Counted from the stretch's first letter, positions 26,150-35,302 are shown. The stretch is 64,000 bases of DNA from Thermoproteota archaeon (GCA_026986575.1 JALSOH010000004.1:784693-848692); one strand, 5' to 3'. Numbers and translations are program-made. The notes: generated by a model not told the origin, from the letters alone.

Positions 26150-28363
26150 ATGACCTCGAGATTACGGAAATTTCTCATTACAATAGTTCTGGCTGCAGTG
26201 ATCTTCTTGATCGTGGGATCTCCGAAGAGCCCGACGCCTCCCTCCCCCTCAGCAACCTCTAAAGGTAATACATCCGCACATCCACTGACCACGGGTTGGA
26301 TGATGGGTAATTGGAAGCTTGGATCGATACCCAGCTCAGGGAAGTTCCCTAGAGCAGGAAAGATGGAGCTGGTATGGGAACCCGCCAACTGGAGTGGTCC
26401 TCCAAAGGGGAGAGACGATCTCATAAATCCACAGATAATAGATGAACTGGGAGTCAATGAGAAGATCCTCTTCGACAGGGGATTCGCCCTGATTAAATGG
26501 GGCGAGACTGGAGATTTTTCCATCGCCTACTCTAGGCTCAAGAGGTTCCCCATCTATGTGACGGTGGACACCTTCCTCCACGCCTATCACGTGCAGTTCG
26601 ATTCAATACTGGCTGAGATAGAGGAGGACTACCTCTTCGACGATCTCTTGAACCTAACCAACCGGATGCTGGAGCATAGCAGCACGGACGTACTGAAGGT
26701 CGGAGATCCGGCTCTCATGAACTTAGCCTACTTTTCTGTCGGCAGGAAGCTCTTGGATCCGGACTTCAATCCACCGGAGGAGGTGGCTAACTTAGTGGAG
26801 GAGGAGTTGGGTCTCATCAAAAGGGGGAAAATAGGGATGAGCCCAATTTTCGGATACAGGGAGGATTACAGTCAATACAGGCCTAGAGGACACTACACCA
26901 GATCGGAGAAGCTGAAGAGGTACTTCAGGGCTATGATGTGGTATGGGAGGATGGCATTCCTCCTCAGGAAGGGGTTGGTTGATGAAGAACGATCCAGAGA
27001 GCTGACAGTTCGCGCATCACTAATCGCCGCTGACCTCTCTTCAGATAGAAAAGATTCCGATATCTGGAGCAGGATCTACACAGTTACCTCTTTTTTCGTG
27101 GGGCTCGCGGATGATTATACCCCTTACGATTACTTGGAGGCGCTCAAGTCATTGTTCGACGGTACCCTCACCTTGGAACAGCTGAACTCCCTCAGAGAGG
27201 ACGGACCCATCGGGAAACTCAGGGAAGAGCTGATGAAGAGAGGGAAACCGAGGATATACGGAGGGACTGGAGTCTGCGAGGTGAGGCCCCCCATAACAGA
27301 GGAGATGCTGGAGAAATGCTTGGCTAGATCGGCGGGCATGAGATTCATGGGGAGGAGATTCGTGCCCGACTCTTACGCCTTCCAGAGGCTGGTAGCTCCG
27401 TCAGTGGGCCTCTATACTGGCCGGGATAAGCCCTTCACCTTGGTGATAACACAGATCGGCCCAGCGAGGGGTTTCCCACGTGGACTGGATTGGTTAGCTG
27501 TTATGGGGAGTGATAGGGCCTTAGAGATAGTGAAGGAGGAGGGAGATGCGAGCTACGATGGGTACGAGGAAAGGTTGAAGGAGCTCAGGGAGGAGTTCTC
27601 CTCCGTCGACTGGTCTAGGAATCTCTACTGGTCGTGGTTGGACACTCTCCGACTTCTAATCGAGGAGAGGGGTGAGGGATATCCACCGTACATGAGGTCC
27701 AAGGCTTGGTTGGACAGGCAGCTGCAAACAGCACTGGCATCGTGGGCTGAGCTGAGGCATGACACCATACTCTACGCCAAGCAGAGCTACACGCCGAAGC
27801 TCACTGCAGCGCCTCCTCCTGCCGAACTTGGCGCAGTGGAGCCGCTTCCCCATGTATACGGGAGGCTCGAGTCCTTGGTCAATCAGACGATAGAAGGCCT
27901 CGAGGAGATGGGCTATCTGAGCCAAGAAGCGAGGATCAGACTTGAGATCCTCGCGCAGGCGCTCAAGACTGCTAGGGAAATTTCGATGAAGGAACTAAGT
28001 GGAGAACCGCTGAACGCGAGCGACCTCTACTTCATAGGGAATTTTGCGGATGTGATGGACTCCATCATGATGGGACTGGATGAGAGGGCAAAGAGTACGG
28101 TGCTCGTGGCTGATGTGCACACCGATCTGAACAGCGGTGAGGTGTTGGAGGAGGCTGTGGGCAAACTGGACCTGATAGTCGTCGCTTTCCCAACCCCGAA
28201 CGGGACGGCTTTGATGGTGGGACCGATCCTCTCCTACTACGAGTTCAGGCACCCCATGACCGACAGGCTCACCGACGAGAAGTGGTCGGAGATGCTAGAT
28301 AACCCGCCCAAGCAATTCCCTTGGCAAGAGAGGCTGTATCATGGGAGACCTGCCCTACCTTAG
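26150..28363 (+). CDS. Secreted DUF3160 protein
   Basis: 737 residues from ATG 26150; a GTG at 26129 would add seven residues before the basic start. An uncleaved anchor or signal peptide (RKFLITIVLAAVIFLIVG) is followed by a Ser/Pro-rich linker. The body begins with the DUF3160 hallmark YVTVDTFLHAYHVQFDSILAEIE and is rich in Trp/Tyr, with late DVHTDLNSGEVLEEAVG and HPMTDRLTDEKW segments. The family is widespread and unassigned; Tyr/Trp richness and secretion suggest carbohydrate or surface-polymer binding. No TM helix near the C-terminus. Confidence 0.8.
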   Translation: MTSRLRKFLITIVLAAVIFLIVGSPKSPTPPSPSATSKGNTSAHPLTTGWMMGNWKLGSIPSSGKFPRAGKMELVWEPANWSGPPKGRDDLINPQIIDELGVNEKILFDRGFALIKWGETGDFSIAYSRLKRFPIYVTVDTFLHAYHVQFDSILAEIEEDYLFDDLLNLTNRMLEHSSTDVLKVGDPALMNLAYFSVGRKLLDPDFNPPEEVANLVEEELGLIKRGKIGMSPIFGYREDYSQYRPRGHYTRSEKLKRYFRAMMWYGRMAFLLRKGLVDEERSRELTVRASLIAADLSSDRKDSDIWSRIYTVTSFFVGLADDYTPYDYLEALKSLFDGTLTLEQLNSLREDGPIGKLREELMKRGKPRIYGGTGVCEVRPPITEEMLEKCLARSAGMRFMGRRFVPDSYAFQRLVAPSVGLYTGRDKPFTLVITQIGPARGFPRGLDWLAVMGSDRALEIVKEEGDASYDGYEERLKELREEFSSVDWSRNLYWSWLDTLRLLIEERGEGYPPYMRSKAWLDRQLQTALASWAELRHDTILYAKQSYTPKLTAAPPPAELGAVEPLPHVYGRLESLVNQTIEGLEEMGYLSQEARIRLEILAQALKTAREISMKELSGEPLNASDLYFIGNFADVMDSIMMGLDERAKSTVLVADVHTDLNSGEVLEEAVGKLDLIVVAFPTPNGTALMVGPILSYYEFRHPMTDRLTDEKWSEMLDNPPKQFPWQERLYHGRPALP

Positions 28364-28417
28364 GCTCCTACCTTGTCAACCTGTAGTGGATAAATTAATC
28401 GCCGAGGTGGTCACAAG

Positions 28418-29215
28418 GTGAGCAACTTGGTCAGGGAGGCCAAGAGAGAGGATCGCCCCCATGTGGAGGAGATAGCGAGGCTCACGTGGGAGGGTCACGA
28501 TTACCTACCTCGGGTTTTCGACTCGTGGCTCGAGGACGGCCATTTCTACGTGATCGAGGAGGACGGCAAGGTCGTGGCCACTGCCAAGCTAACCCTGCTC
28601 CCTTGCGGCGTGGGGTGGATGGAGGGCCTCAGGGTTCACCCGTCTTACAGGGGAAGGGGGCTTGCTAGAGCCCTTCACGAGTTCCTGATATCGGTAGGAA
28701 GGGAGATGTCCTCCAGAGGAGAACTTAGAAGCCTCATGTACGCCACTTACGTGAAGAACGAGGCGAGCATACATCTGGGAGAGGTTACCGGCTTCAGGGT
28801 GGTTAAGAGGTTCTATCACCTCTCCAAGGAGCCCGAGAGACCGGGAGTCGAGATAAGGGAGGTGGAGCCCAGACTACCTCAGCTGTACCTAGTGCCCGTT
28901 GGCTGGAGGTTCGTGAGGAGGTGCGGTGACACGCTGGACTGGTTGAAGGAACGCGTTAGGGCTTACGAGGACGGCTCCGGGTTCTTCGTACCTAAGGAGC
29001 CCACCACGTCCTTCACGCCCTTCGATTACGGTGAAGTGATCGAGGCATTGAAGGGTATGGAGGAGCTGGCATCGCGGGAGCGGAGGAAGGTCAACATAAT
29101 GGTCCCTGAGGAGAGGTCTGAGGTAGTTAGCAAGCTAAGAGAGGCCGGATTCTCGCAATGGGAGCTTGAGGAACCGGATATACTCGTCTTTGAGCTGGAT
29201 CTCCTGATGACATGA
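28418..29215 (+). CDS. GNAT-family N-acetyltransferase
   Basis: 265 residues from GTG 28418 with GAGGTGG just upstream. The acetyl-CoA loop is in GLRVHPSYRGRGLARALHEF (about 70-89), preceded by the V/AxxxL strand VVATAKLTLLP. About 120 residues beyond the GNAT core form a second, divergent domain. The acceptor substrate is unknown. Confidence 0.85.
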   Translation: MSNLVREAKREDRPHVEEIARLTWEGHDYLPRVFDSWLEDGHFYVIEEDGKVVATAKLTLLPCGVGWMEGLRVHPSYRGRGLARALHEFLISVGREMSSRGELRSLMYATYVKNEASIHLGEVTGFRVVKRFYHLSKEPERPGVEIREVEPRLPQLYLVPVGWRFVRRCGDTLDWLKERVRAYEDGSGFFVPKEPTTSFTPFDYGEVIEALKGMEELASRERRKVNIMVPEERSEVVSKLREAGFSQWELEEPDILVFELDLLMT

Positions 29216-29454
29216 GGGGAAACCTCTCAGCGATACTGGAGCCGTCTTATAAATGTAAAATCTATATTACCGAGATCTGAGGAAGATTAGGATTATGTTA
29301 AAGGATAGTACAGAGAACGAAGCCAGCGCAACTATTATATGAACTAATATTTAGGGAGAACAGTTCACTACGGTACGGATGCCAACTCTTCGAACGGAGA
29401 GTACTACATAGCTGAGGATGCTCTTAAGGATGTGACGCAGGGGGATCCGAATTC

Positions 29455-29985
29455 CTACTTTATCCCTAGCCTCTCCTTTATTAGAGCCACATCCCTCTCT
29501 AAAGTCGCCAACCTCTCATCTAAGATGGACTTCAGGTCCCTCCTCACTCCCTTAATCTCCTTCAGCGTCTCATCCTGCTTCTGGACCATGATTCCTTGAT
29601 TCCGAATCATCGTCTGCTGGTTCTGCTTGCTCTCCTCCCTAAAGGCCCTCAGCTCCTGTATCATGGCCAGCCCTACCTCGATCATCTTCCCAAGCTGGAG
29701 GGTCGTGAAGTAAGATCTGAACATCTCTATGTCCTTCACGGGACCCTCATAATCCTCGAAGGTTACTCTTTAGACTTGGGCCCCCTCAGAAGCTATTAAC
29801 CTGACATCAGATTCGAAAGCCTTGACTGCCTCCTCATCTCCCTCGTACAGGGCCTCCACTACGTTCTTCCCAACGTTTCGAGCCTGGAAACCAGTCAGAT
29901 CATGCTCACTTGCCAGGTTGAGGAGGAACATGCGGTAGCCTATGTCTTGGACCCTCTCCCCCTCGATGATAAGCCTCCTCTTCAT
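29455..29985 (-). pseudogene. Acylphosphatase-like domain + C-terminal coiled coil, split by an in-frame stop
   Basis: The ATG at 29985 opens an acylphosphatase-like frame (RLIIEGERVQDIGYRMFLL, TGFQARNVGKNVVEALYEG), and TAA at 29770-29772 ends it. The same frame continues after the stop as RVTFEDYEGPVKDIEMFRSYF and then a long coiled coil (QELRAFREESKQNQQTM ... DVALIKERLGIK) to 29455. A single gene of about 176 codons with one nonsense codon explains both halves. The typical catalytic Arg of acylphosphatases sits in the YRMF segment; the fold may be used for binding. Alternatively the two halves are separately translated. A decayed copy lies at 49804-50123. Confidence 0.75.
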
Positions 29986-30490
29986 CGATTTAGGTATCTA
30001 CGGGAGCTTATTTAAGGGTTCCCAGTCGTTCGACATATTCAGGATGGTTAATGAAAGTTTTGGTGGGCAAGGGAGATGGGGCTAGGTAGGTGCGATGTCA
30101 GCTGCTGCTTAAGGCCGCCAAATGCCATCGTGCCGTTCCAATAGCATGATCCTCGATCAATCGCCTGCGTGAGCATGACGCACGCATGCTTAAATATCTA
30201 AACTAAGTTGATGAGGAATCTCGGGTCAGAATTCAAATATTTTTAAAATTAATGGGTTCAATAGTTGTATACGTGTCGTGACAACCTGTCTCCTAGCGAG
30301 GATTTCAATGTCATCCCCCCGGACTCTATGCCACCGAGAACGTTACCCTAAAGACGATGAGAGTTGCGAGATCTGAGAGATAGGACCTATGAAACGGATT
30401 AAGACCTTAAATGGGGGCGGATAGTCCCCCCTCAGCTCACTAAGTGCACACACCAGCACTAATTCTAAGACTATGATCTCTGGGATAGCA
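29986..30490. other. 505-base stretch without a recognisable gene
   Basis: I see no ORF of note, tRNA or CRISPR repeat. It holds an AT-rich promoter-like segment (TTTAAAATTAA around 30240-30255), TGCGTGAGCATGACGCACGCA-like symmetry near 30165-30187 next to a second AT box, and a small GC hairpin (GGGGG...CCCCC, 30413-30430) before the aminotransferase stop. An unannotated small RNA is possible but not shown. Confidence 0.4.
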
Positions 30491-31630
30491 TCACCTCACT
30501 AGATCAATGCCTTGCTCCAGTTCCCTCAGTAGGTCGCTGAACCTCCTGAGTCCCTCCCTCAACTCCTCTCCACTCCCTCCGAAGCCGATTCTGAAATGCC
30601 CTTCCATCTCGAAGCAGCATCCTGGAACGATGAAGACGCCCTTCTCCCTGATGAGGCGCAGGGCCAGCTCCTCAGAGGGCACATTCAGGTGATAGCGGGG
30701 GAAGGCCACGGTCCCGGCCCGAGGAGGAACCCAGTCCACCAAGAGTTCGGACTCGACCCACTCCCTCAGAACCTCGAAGTTCTCCCTCACTATACTCAGA
30801 TTCCTCTCGTATATCCTCTCCACGTTCTCCAAGGCCAGAAGGGCTAGGTGCTCCAGCAGGATGCTGGCGCTTATGGTGGTGTAGTCCCTGTGCCCCAGTA
30901 GCTCCTCCATGACCTCTTCCCTCTTTGTAGCTATCCATCCCAGCCTGAGGCCCGTGAGGGAAAGTGACTTGGAGAACGACCTGGTCACCACCGCCCTGTC
31001 GCATAGATCGAGCATCGAAGGGACTCTCTCCCCAGAGATCTCCAGACCGTAGTAGGATTCGTCAGCCAGAACGTAGGCACCGGCCTCCTCCGCCAAATTG
31101 CAAATCTCCTCGAGCGCGCGCCCATCCAAGAGGGCCCCAGTAGGGTTGTGCGGGTTGTTCACTACCATCATCTTCGCACCCTTCCCCACCAGCCTGGAGA
31201 GCTCGTCTAGGTCGGGCAGCCACCCATCAGCTTCCCTGAGATGGAGCAGCCTCACCTCGGCGCCAAAGGTCTTAGGCAGGCTGTAAAGCTGCTGATAAGC
31301 TGGGAAGATCGATACGACCCTGTCACCCGGCTCGATCAAGCTGAAGAAGACGAGGAAATTGGCATCTATGGCCCCTCTCGTGATCAGCACGCCCTCCGGA
31401 GGTAGGTCCCTGTAAAGCTTAGCCACCCTCTCCCTGAGCTCGGGCAGCCCCTCCACGTACCCATAGGTGAGGGGGAGGTCCTTCAACTCCTCGAGGTAGT
31501 CTTCCCTCCCCACGAGCCTGAGGAACTCCCCCAGCGTGAAGGGCTTCACGCATGTCTCCGCGAGGTTCAGCTCGACATCATGCTCGTACTTACCCATGAA
31601 CCTCTCGACCAGAAAGGGATCTACCTTCAT
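30491..31630 (-). CDS. Class I/II PLP aminotransferase
   Basis: 379 residues. The PLP lysine is in TRSFSKSLSLTGLRLGW, with NNPHNPTGALLDG and LADESYYGLE as the substrate and cofactor loops (N-P and D-x-x-Y). It is an aspartate-aminotransferase-fold enzyme; the amino donor cannot be assigned. An uncommon Cys pair (VPGCCFEMEG) precedes the conserved substrate Arg in HFRIGFG. Monocistronic. Confidence 0.9.
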   Translation of the reverse strand: MKVDPFLVERFMGKYEHDVELNLAETCVKPFTLGEFLRLVGREDYLEELKDLPLTYGYVEGLPELRERVAKLYRDLPPEGVLITRGAIDANFLVFFSLIEPGDRVVSIFPAYQQLYSLPKTFGAEVRLLHLREADGWLPDLDELSRLVGKGAKMMVVNNPHNPTGALLDGRALEEICNLAEEAGAYVLADESYYGLEISGERVPSMLDLCDRAVVTRSFSKSLSLTGLRLGWIATKREEVMEELLGHRDYTTISASILLEHLALLALENVERIYERNLSIVRENFEVLREWVESELLVDWVPPRAGTVAFPRYHLNVPSEELALRLIREKGVFIVPGCCFEMEGHFRIGFGGSGEELREGLRRFSDLLRELEQGIDLVR

Positions 31631-31755
31631 CCCGATGCTCGACGGGGGATGCTAAAAAAAGGCGCGCGAGCTATCCCCTACTGATGGATCCCACCCGCTG
31701 ATGAGGATCACGATCAAGTGAGGAGCACACTGTCCAGTCCTTCTCGAGTGACACC

Positions 31756-32019
31756 TCATGGAGCCTCTGAGCCTCTCATCCGTCTGATTAATTCGCTCAC
31801 GATTCCTTTGGCCTTCACCGGCTAGAAATTTAGTTCTATCTCCTTCTCATCATCTTTCTCATCTATCTAGCTCAAGATGTCTTCTATCTCAGTGTTAAGC
31901 TCCTCCCTTACGATCTCCCCAAGGAGCCTCGACGTCTAGATCCCTCTACTCTTCGCATGCGCCTTAAACCTCTCCCACAGCTCCCCATCTATATAGATGT
32001 CCGTCCTAACCCTCTTCAT
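31756..32019 (-). pseudogene. Relic of a VapB-type antitoxin gene
   Basis: From ATG 32019 the minus strand reads MKRVRTDIYIDGELWERF, KAHAKSRGI, then TAG, then TSRLLGEIVREELNTEIEDILS, then TAG, IDEKDDEKEIELNF, TAG and PVKAKGIVSELIRRMRG in the same frame, with the final TGA at 31756. Between the stops the protein is a good ribbon-helix-helix antitoxin, so three nonsense mutations sit in an otherwise intact frame. No convincing PIN toxin remains downstream. This explains most of the 500-base gap 31631-32133. Confidence 0.7.
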
Positions 32020-32133
32020 GAGTCCCGTTACCAAGTCGATCTTACCGAATTAAGTAGTTTAGGTTTGATCTCAGGCATCAGCCGGCATACCCGATCCCAA
32101 CCTTGAGGCGGAGATATCGATCCTCCATTGAGA

Positions 32134-32556
32134 TCAAACCTCCCCGTGAGCCACGCTAACTATGAGAAGCTCCACGAATCCCTCCCCACGATGCCAGATG
32201 AAGGCCCTAACCCTCACCTTGGGCACCGACACTATAACGTAGAGGAAGCCGGGATGGGCCCTCTCCTCATCCATCCTTGAGGGAACAGCTTGGCCGAGGG
32301 GATGGCTGTGGTACGCACCGAGGATCTCAAGCCCCCTACTCTCAGCATCCATGAGGGCGTGATACATGTCGTCTGGATTTATCTCGTACCTAATAGGTGA
32401 CTCCGCCGAGTTCCTCGTTGGATATGCTGCCCTAATGTTGAAAGACCCGTCACGGTCTCTCACACCAGCTAGGAGCCCGCATGCCTCGTTGGGGTACTCC
32501 CTGAGGGCATGCTCGATCACGCGTCTCCTGACGCCCTCTGGTAGGAAGACCCGCAT
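32134..32556 (-). CDS. JAMM/MPN+ metalloprotease (Rpn11/CSN5-like)
   Basis: 140 residues. The zinc motif is complete: E24 (NEACGLLAG) and H83-x-H85-x7-S93-x2-D96 (HSHPLGQAVPSRMD). Archaeal JAMM proteins remove ubiquitin-like SAMP tags or cut small sulfur-carrier precursors. No SAMP gene lies in the window, so its partner is elsewhere. Start at ATG 32556 with GGGGAAGAG upstream. Confidence 0.9.
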   Translation of the reverse strand: MRVFLPEGVRRRVIEHALREYPNEACGLLAGVRDRDGSFNIRAAYPTRNSAESPIRYEINPDDMYHALMDAESRGLEILGAYHSHPLGQAVPSRMDEERAHPGFLYVIVSVPKVRVRAFIWHRGEGFVELLIVSVAHGEV

Positions 32557-32661
32557 CCCATCTCTTCCCCGCCGTCCAACTTTAATATCCCCTTAACGAT
32601 CTTCCATCACGGGGCGATGAGGCTGGAGGGGACATCTGATAACGGGGTGATGAGACACCCC

Positions 32662-33231
32662 TCAGGCTGAGCCCCCCTGACTGGGCGTAGAAGGGGAAGG
32701 GTATTGGATGGTCTCCTTTCCTCGGACAAACCCGTAGAGGACTTTAAGGAGACCGTATAAGGAGGTCAAGTGGACCGCGATCACTACGGAGGTCAAGACG
32801 AGGGAGGAGACGAAGAAGAGGGGATCAATGGGTACCGCTGGAAGGGAGGGAATCCCCGGAGCGATGGAAGAGATGACGACGAGCGACTTCCCTACCCTCC
32901 CCAGTCCCCTCCAGACGCGCACGAACCAAGATGCCTCCAGATATATCACGGCTAGTGGGAGGATCGTCGAAAGACCCTTTATTCCGCAGACGCCTGCAAA
33001 ACAGAGGATCGTTCCTATCATGCTCCAAGGAAGTGCGAGGATAACCATAGCTGGCCATATGGACAGGGGTTTGAGCAGATCGTAGAGGGGAGGGGGCTCA
33101 GTCCCGGGAACGTCGTCCACGAAAGCGTAAGCCTGTATCTGGCCTCCTACAAGGATGAACGCGAGGATAAGGGTGAGGACAATCGAGGAGGGGTCGGGGA
33201 GGACCCACTCGAACCTCGGACTCATGCGCAT
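32662..33231 (-). CDS. Membrane protein of unknown function
   Basis: About 189 residues with four hydrophobic helices (LTLILAFILVGG; MVILALPWSMIGTILCFAGVCG; LSTILPLAVIYLEASWFV; VSSLVLTSVVIAVHLTSLYG) and a Ser/Pro-rich tail. I choose ATG 33231 because a TATA box (CTTATAAG, 33255-33262) sits about 27 bases upstream and an inverted repeat covers the start. A start at 33276 lies before the TATA box and is unlikely. Not recognised. Confidence 0.65.
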   Translation of the reverse strand: MRMSPRFEWVLPDPSSIVLTLILAFILVGGQIQAYAFVDDVPGTEPPPLYDLLKPLSIWPAMVILALPWSMIGTILCFAGVCGIKGLSTILPLAVIYLEASWFVRVWRGLGRVGKSLVVISSIAPGIPSLPAVPIDPLFFVSSLVLTSVVIAVHLTSLYGLLKVLYGFVRGKETIQYPSPSTPSQGGSA

Positions 33232-33251
33232 GCCCGTTGACACGGGCATGC
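33228..33251. promoter_or_regulatory. Inverted repeat over the start codon (operator candidate, TGCCCG-N6-CGGGCA type)
   Basis: GCATGCCCGT and ACGGGCATGC form perfect 10-bp arms around four bases. On the minus strand the second arm contains the start codon at 33231. The same core, TGCCCG-N6-CGGGCA, recurs at 34840-34857 in the same position of another minus-strand gene. Confidence 0.6.
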
Positions 33252-33335
33252 ATCCCTTATAAGCTCGGCGGGACATCCGAGTGGGGGTCAGCCTCTTTAC
33301 ACAAAAGGTAATATAGGGGGTCCGTTGGATCCCCC

Positions 33336-33701
33336 GTGCGAGGCAGGGTCAAGGTCACGATATACGGTCTCTTCCCCACAGTCTACTTCACCGCAGCGCC
33401 CTGCTGCCGCTTCACCACCCCTGAGGAGGAGAGGTACGGCGCTGAGCAGCTGCAAGAGTACCCTTGGTGGATGGTGCACGACCTGAGGCAAGCCGCTGCC
33501 CTAGTCGAGAGGCTCTCCAAGTACGGGGGGTCCGTGAGGGTGGAGCTTGTGAGCGCGGACTCCCTCAAGGGGGTGTGGCTTTCACTGAGGTACGGGCTCG
33601 GGGGCGAGCCGGCCGTATTGGTGAACGGCTGGGTGTTCAAGGGCCCGGCCCTGGATCCGGACACTATTGAAGACTTCGTGAGACGCCTGCTGGGCTACTG
33701 A
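33336..33701 (+). CDS. Thioredoxin-like small protein
   Basis: 121 residues from GTG 33336. KVTIYGLFPTVYFTAAPCC has a strand followed by an adjacent Cys pair, and GLGGEPAVLVNGWVFKGPALDPDTIEDFVRRLL resembles the C-terminal half of thioredoxin-fold or glutaredoxin-like proteins. The adjacent cysteines replace CxxC, so this is a weak fold assignment. It is followed by a convergent ferredoxin gene three bases away. Confidence 0.5.
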   Translation: MRGRVKVTIYGLFPTVYFTAAPCCRFTTPEEERYGAEQLQEYPWWMVHDLRQAAALVERLSKYGGSVRVELVSADSLKGVWLSLRYGLGGEPAVLVNGWVFKGPALDPDTIEDFVRRLLGY

Positions 33702-33703
33702 AC

Positions 33704-33934
33704 TCATATCTCCTCTATTTTGATGGCCTCCACCGGACAGGACATGGCCGCATTCTCAACGCATTCCTTCAGCTCATCGGGGACCTCTCCCACGGATAGA
33801 CTGTCCGACAGTTCCTTGCTATACTTGTCGACGACTCTGTTCTTACCTTCGAGCACGAAAACCTCTGAGCAGAGGGTGGGAGCCACTCCGCATGCTATAC
33901 AGGATTCCCTATCCACTACGACTCTCAGGGTCAT
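33704..33934 (-). CDS. Single-cluster ferredoxin
   Basis: 76 residues. SCIACGVAPTLCSEVF and AAMSCPVEAIKI give the C-x2-C-x5-C ... C-P pattern of monocluster [4Fe-4S] (or 3Fe) ferredoxins; the spacing and lack of the third Cys position suggest a [3Fe-4S]/[4Fe-4S] type as in Thermotoga and Pyrococcus. It probably serves as soluble electron carrier. Upstream lies a 1-kb stretch of relics. Confidence 0.88.
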   Translation of the reverse strand: MTLRVVVDRESCIACGVAPTLCSEVFVLEGKNRVVDKYSKELSDSLSVGEVPDELKECVENAAMSCPVEAIKIEEI

Positions 33935-34064
33935 ACTCGTATAAGTCCGTTATACATAATAAAGGTGAGCTTCCAGATAGATGTCGGAAAGATCGCCATC
34001 TGTTAGATCCTAACCCCCACGAGTTAGGCTCTAACAGAACGTTTCGAGTGCGCTGGGAAACGGT

Positions 34065-34360
34065 AAAGGGGGATTCTTCTCTGGATCAGAGGTGATAGGG
34101 TCAGGGCTTTCCACCACACGGTGGATGCCTCGGCGGAGCTCTCTAAGAGGTTCCCAGTGGATCTGCATTTGCTGAATGAGGCACCCGCACTCTTCCTGTA
34201 TCATGTCTTCACCGAGGGGAGGTCCCTTATTATCGAGGGGTGAGAGAGTGAGATCGGAGGTCTATACAGGGCCCTCAAGATGTACTTGGACTTTAAGGAG
34301 GGAATCAAGTCCTTGGGTAGAATTCGCTCGCATCGCGAGGCGGAGAAAAGCCTTCTACCT
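34065..34360 (+). pseudogene. Relic of an MNT-type nucleotidyltransferase
   Basis: In one frame the plus strand reads VRAFHHTVDASAELSKRF, PVDLHLLNEAPALFLYHVFTEGRSLIIEG, then TGA, then ESEIGGLYRALKMYLDFKEGIK. The VDLHLLNEAP and YLDFKE parts match the C-terminal end of minimal nucleotidyltransferases (antitoxins of HEPN toxins). The catalytic GSx10DxD half is missing or unrecognisable. It has no good start codon. Confidence 0.55.
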
Positions 34361-34388
34361 GCAAACGAAGAAGTTAGACTTCATGGAA

Positions 34389-34838
34389 TCAGAAGGGTTC
34401 GCAGCCTATCCTCACTAGATCGCGTGGACTTAACCTCACACAGATGTACTCGCTGCCAGCGGATCCCACAACCCAGTCGAGGGAGATGAGGGCCCTGTCG
34501 ATGTAGCACGGCATGATACCGTGGAAGGCGAAGGAAGAGATGCTTCCCAGTTCGTATCCAAGGACGGAGAGGATCTCATCATGTCTCGCCAACCTTGGCC
34601 TCTTCAGCCCGGAGGCGGACCTCAATCTCCTCAGGTCAACCCTCCTGTCCCCCCGAGGTGATGACGAAGACGAAGTTCCCCCTCTCCACGAAGACTAGGG
34701 TCTTCAGGACTCTATTGAGCGGAATGCCCGGGACTTGGCTGCCTCCTCCGAGGTCCTCCCGCTCACTCCATGCTAGATTATCTCTCCACCAATTCTTAGG
34801 GCCTCCATCGTACGTAAGGCCCTCTTCACGGGATCCAC
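34389..34838 (-). pseudogene. Relic of a YbaK/ProX-type aminoacyl-tRNA editing deacylase
   Basis: From GTG 34838 the readable pieces in order are MDPVKRALRTMEALRIGGEII, TAG, HGVSGRTSEEAAKS, (shift) PGIPLNRVLKTLVFVERGNFVFVITSG, (shift in a run of six G) RVDLRRLRSASGLKRPR and GYELGSISSFAFHGIMPCYIDRAL. Together these match a whole YbaK protein, with at least one nonsense codon and two frameshifts. Intact YbaK proteins clear mischarged Cys- or Ala-tRNA(Pro). A palindrome and a TATA box still sit at the front. Confidence 0.7.
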
Positions 34839-34839
34839 A

Positions 34840-34857
34840 TGCCCGAGCGTTCGGGCA
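34840..34857. promoter_or_regulatory. Second TGCCCG-N6-CGGGCA palindrome, before the ybaK relic
   Basis: TGCCCGA and TCGGGCA flank GCGT, directly next to the relic's start codon. An AT-rich box (TTAATTATATTA on the minus strand, 34858-34870) follows on the promoter side. Order TATA-palindrome-start equals that at 33228-33262. Confidence 0.55.
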
Positions 34858-34987
34858 TAATATAATTAACCTAAGGAGACCGCGGACCATAGCATCGGCT
34901 GTTCCGCCCACCGGAGTTGTTCAACTCAAGATACTCACATCCGTAGACGGGCCCCATCTTTATTAGCCGGAACGGGCCTACTCACCG

Positions 34988-35302
34988 ATGCTCCCGATAG
35001 TAGTAGAGGCCTCCGCCTCTGAGTCGTGGCTGGACTCGGTGATAAAGTTCTCCCAGGAGCTCAGGTCCCACTTCGGCAGGAGGCTCCTCAGGGTCATAGC
35101 CCTTCCCAGCCCCGATCAGGAGGTCCACGACTCCAACGTCCTCGTGGTCCTCGACAGGTATGACCTGAGCGATGTGGATGCCGTTGTAGAGATCGCCTCC
35201 CGCGTCGATGAGAGGATAAACCCCTTGGTCGCCAGTGCCGACGAGGAGGACGAGGTGGAGGCCTTCCTTCAAGCCGGTGGTAGGGATGTCCAAGCTGGTT
35301 AA
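34988..35302 (+). CDS. MNT-like nucleotidyltransferase (antitoxin of HEPN/MNT pair), atypical
   Basis: 104 residues. The fold is suggested by SNVLVVLDRYDLSDVDAVVEIASRV and by its overlap with a HEPN gene, but the canonical GSx10DxD is altered (LPSPDQEVHDSNVLVVLD, with P-S in place of G-S). It may therefore be a non-catalytic antitoxin. An AT-rich box at 34959-34968 fits a leaderless start. It ends 17 bases inside the HEPN gene. Confidence 0.6.
   Translation: MLPIVVEASASESWLDSVIKFSQELRSHFGRRLLRVIALPSPDQEVHDSNVLVVLDRYDLSDVDAVVEIASRVDERINPLVASADEEDEVEAFLQAGGRDVQAG

Noticed and set aside
29280-29454. A possible gene fragment reading DANSSNGEYYIAEDALKD on the plus strand
   Set aside because: Short, no start codon and no recognisable family; it runs into the antisense of the acylphosphatase gene.
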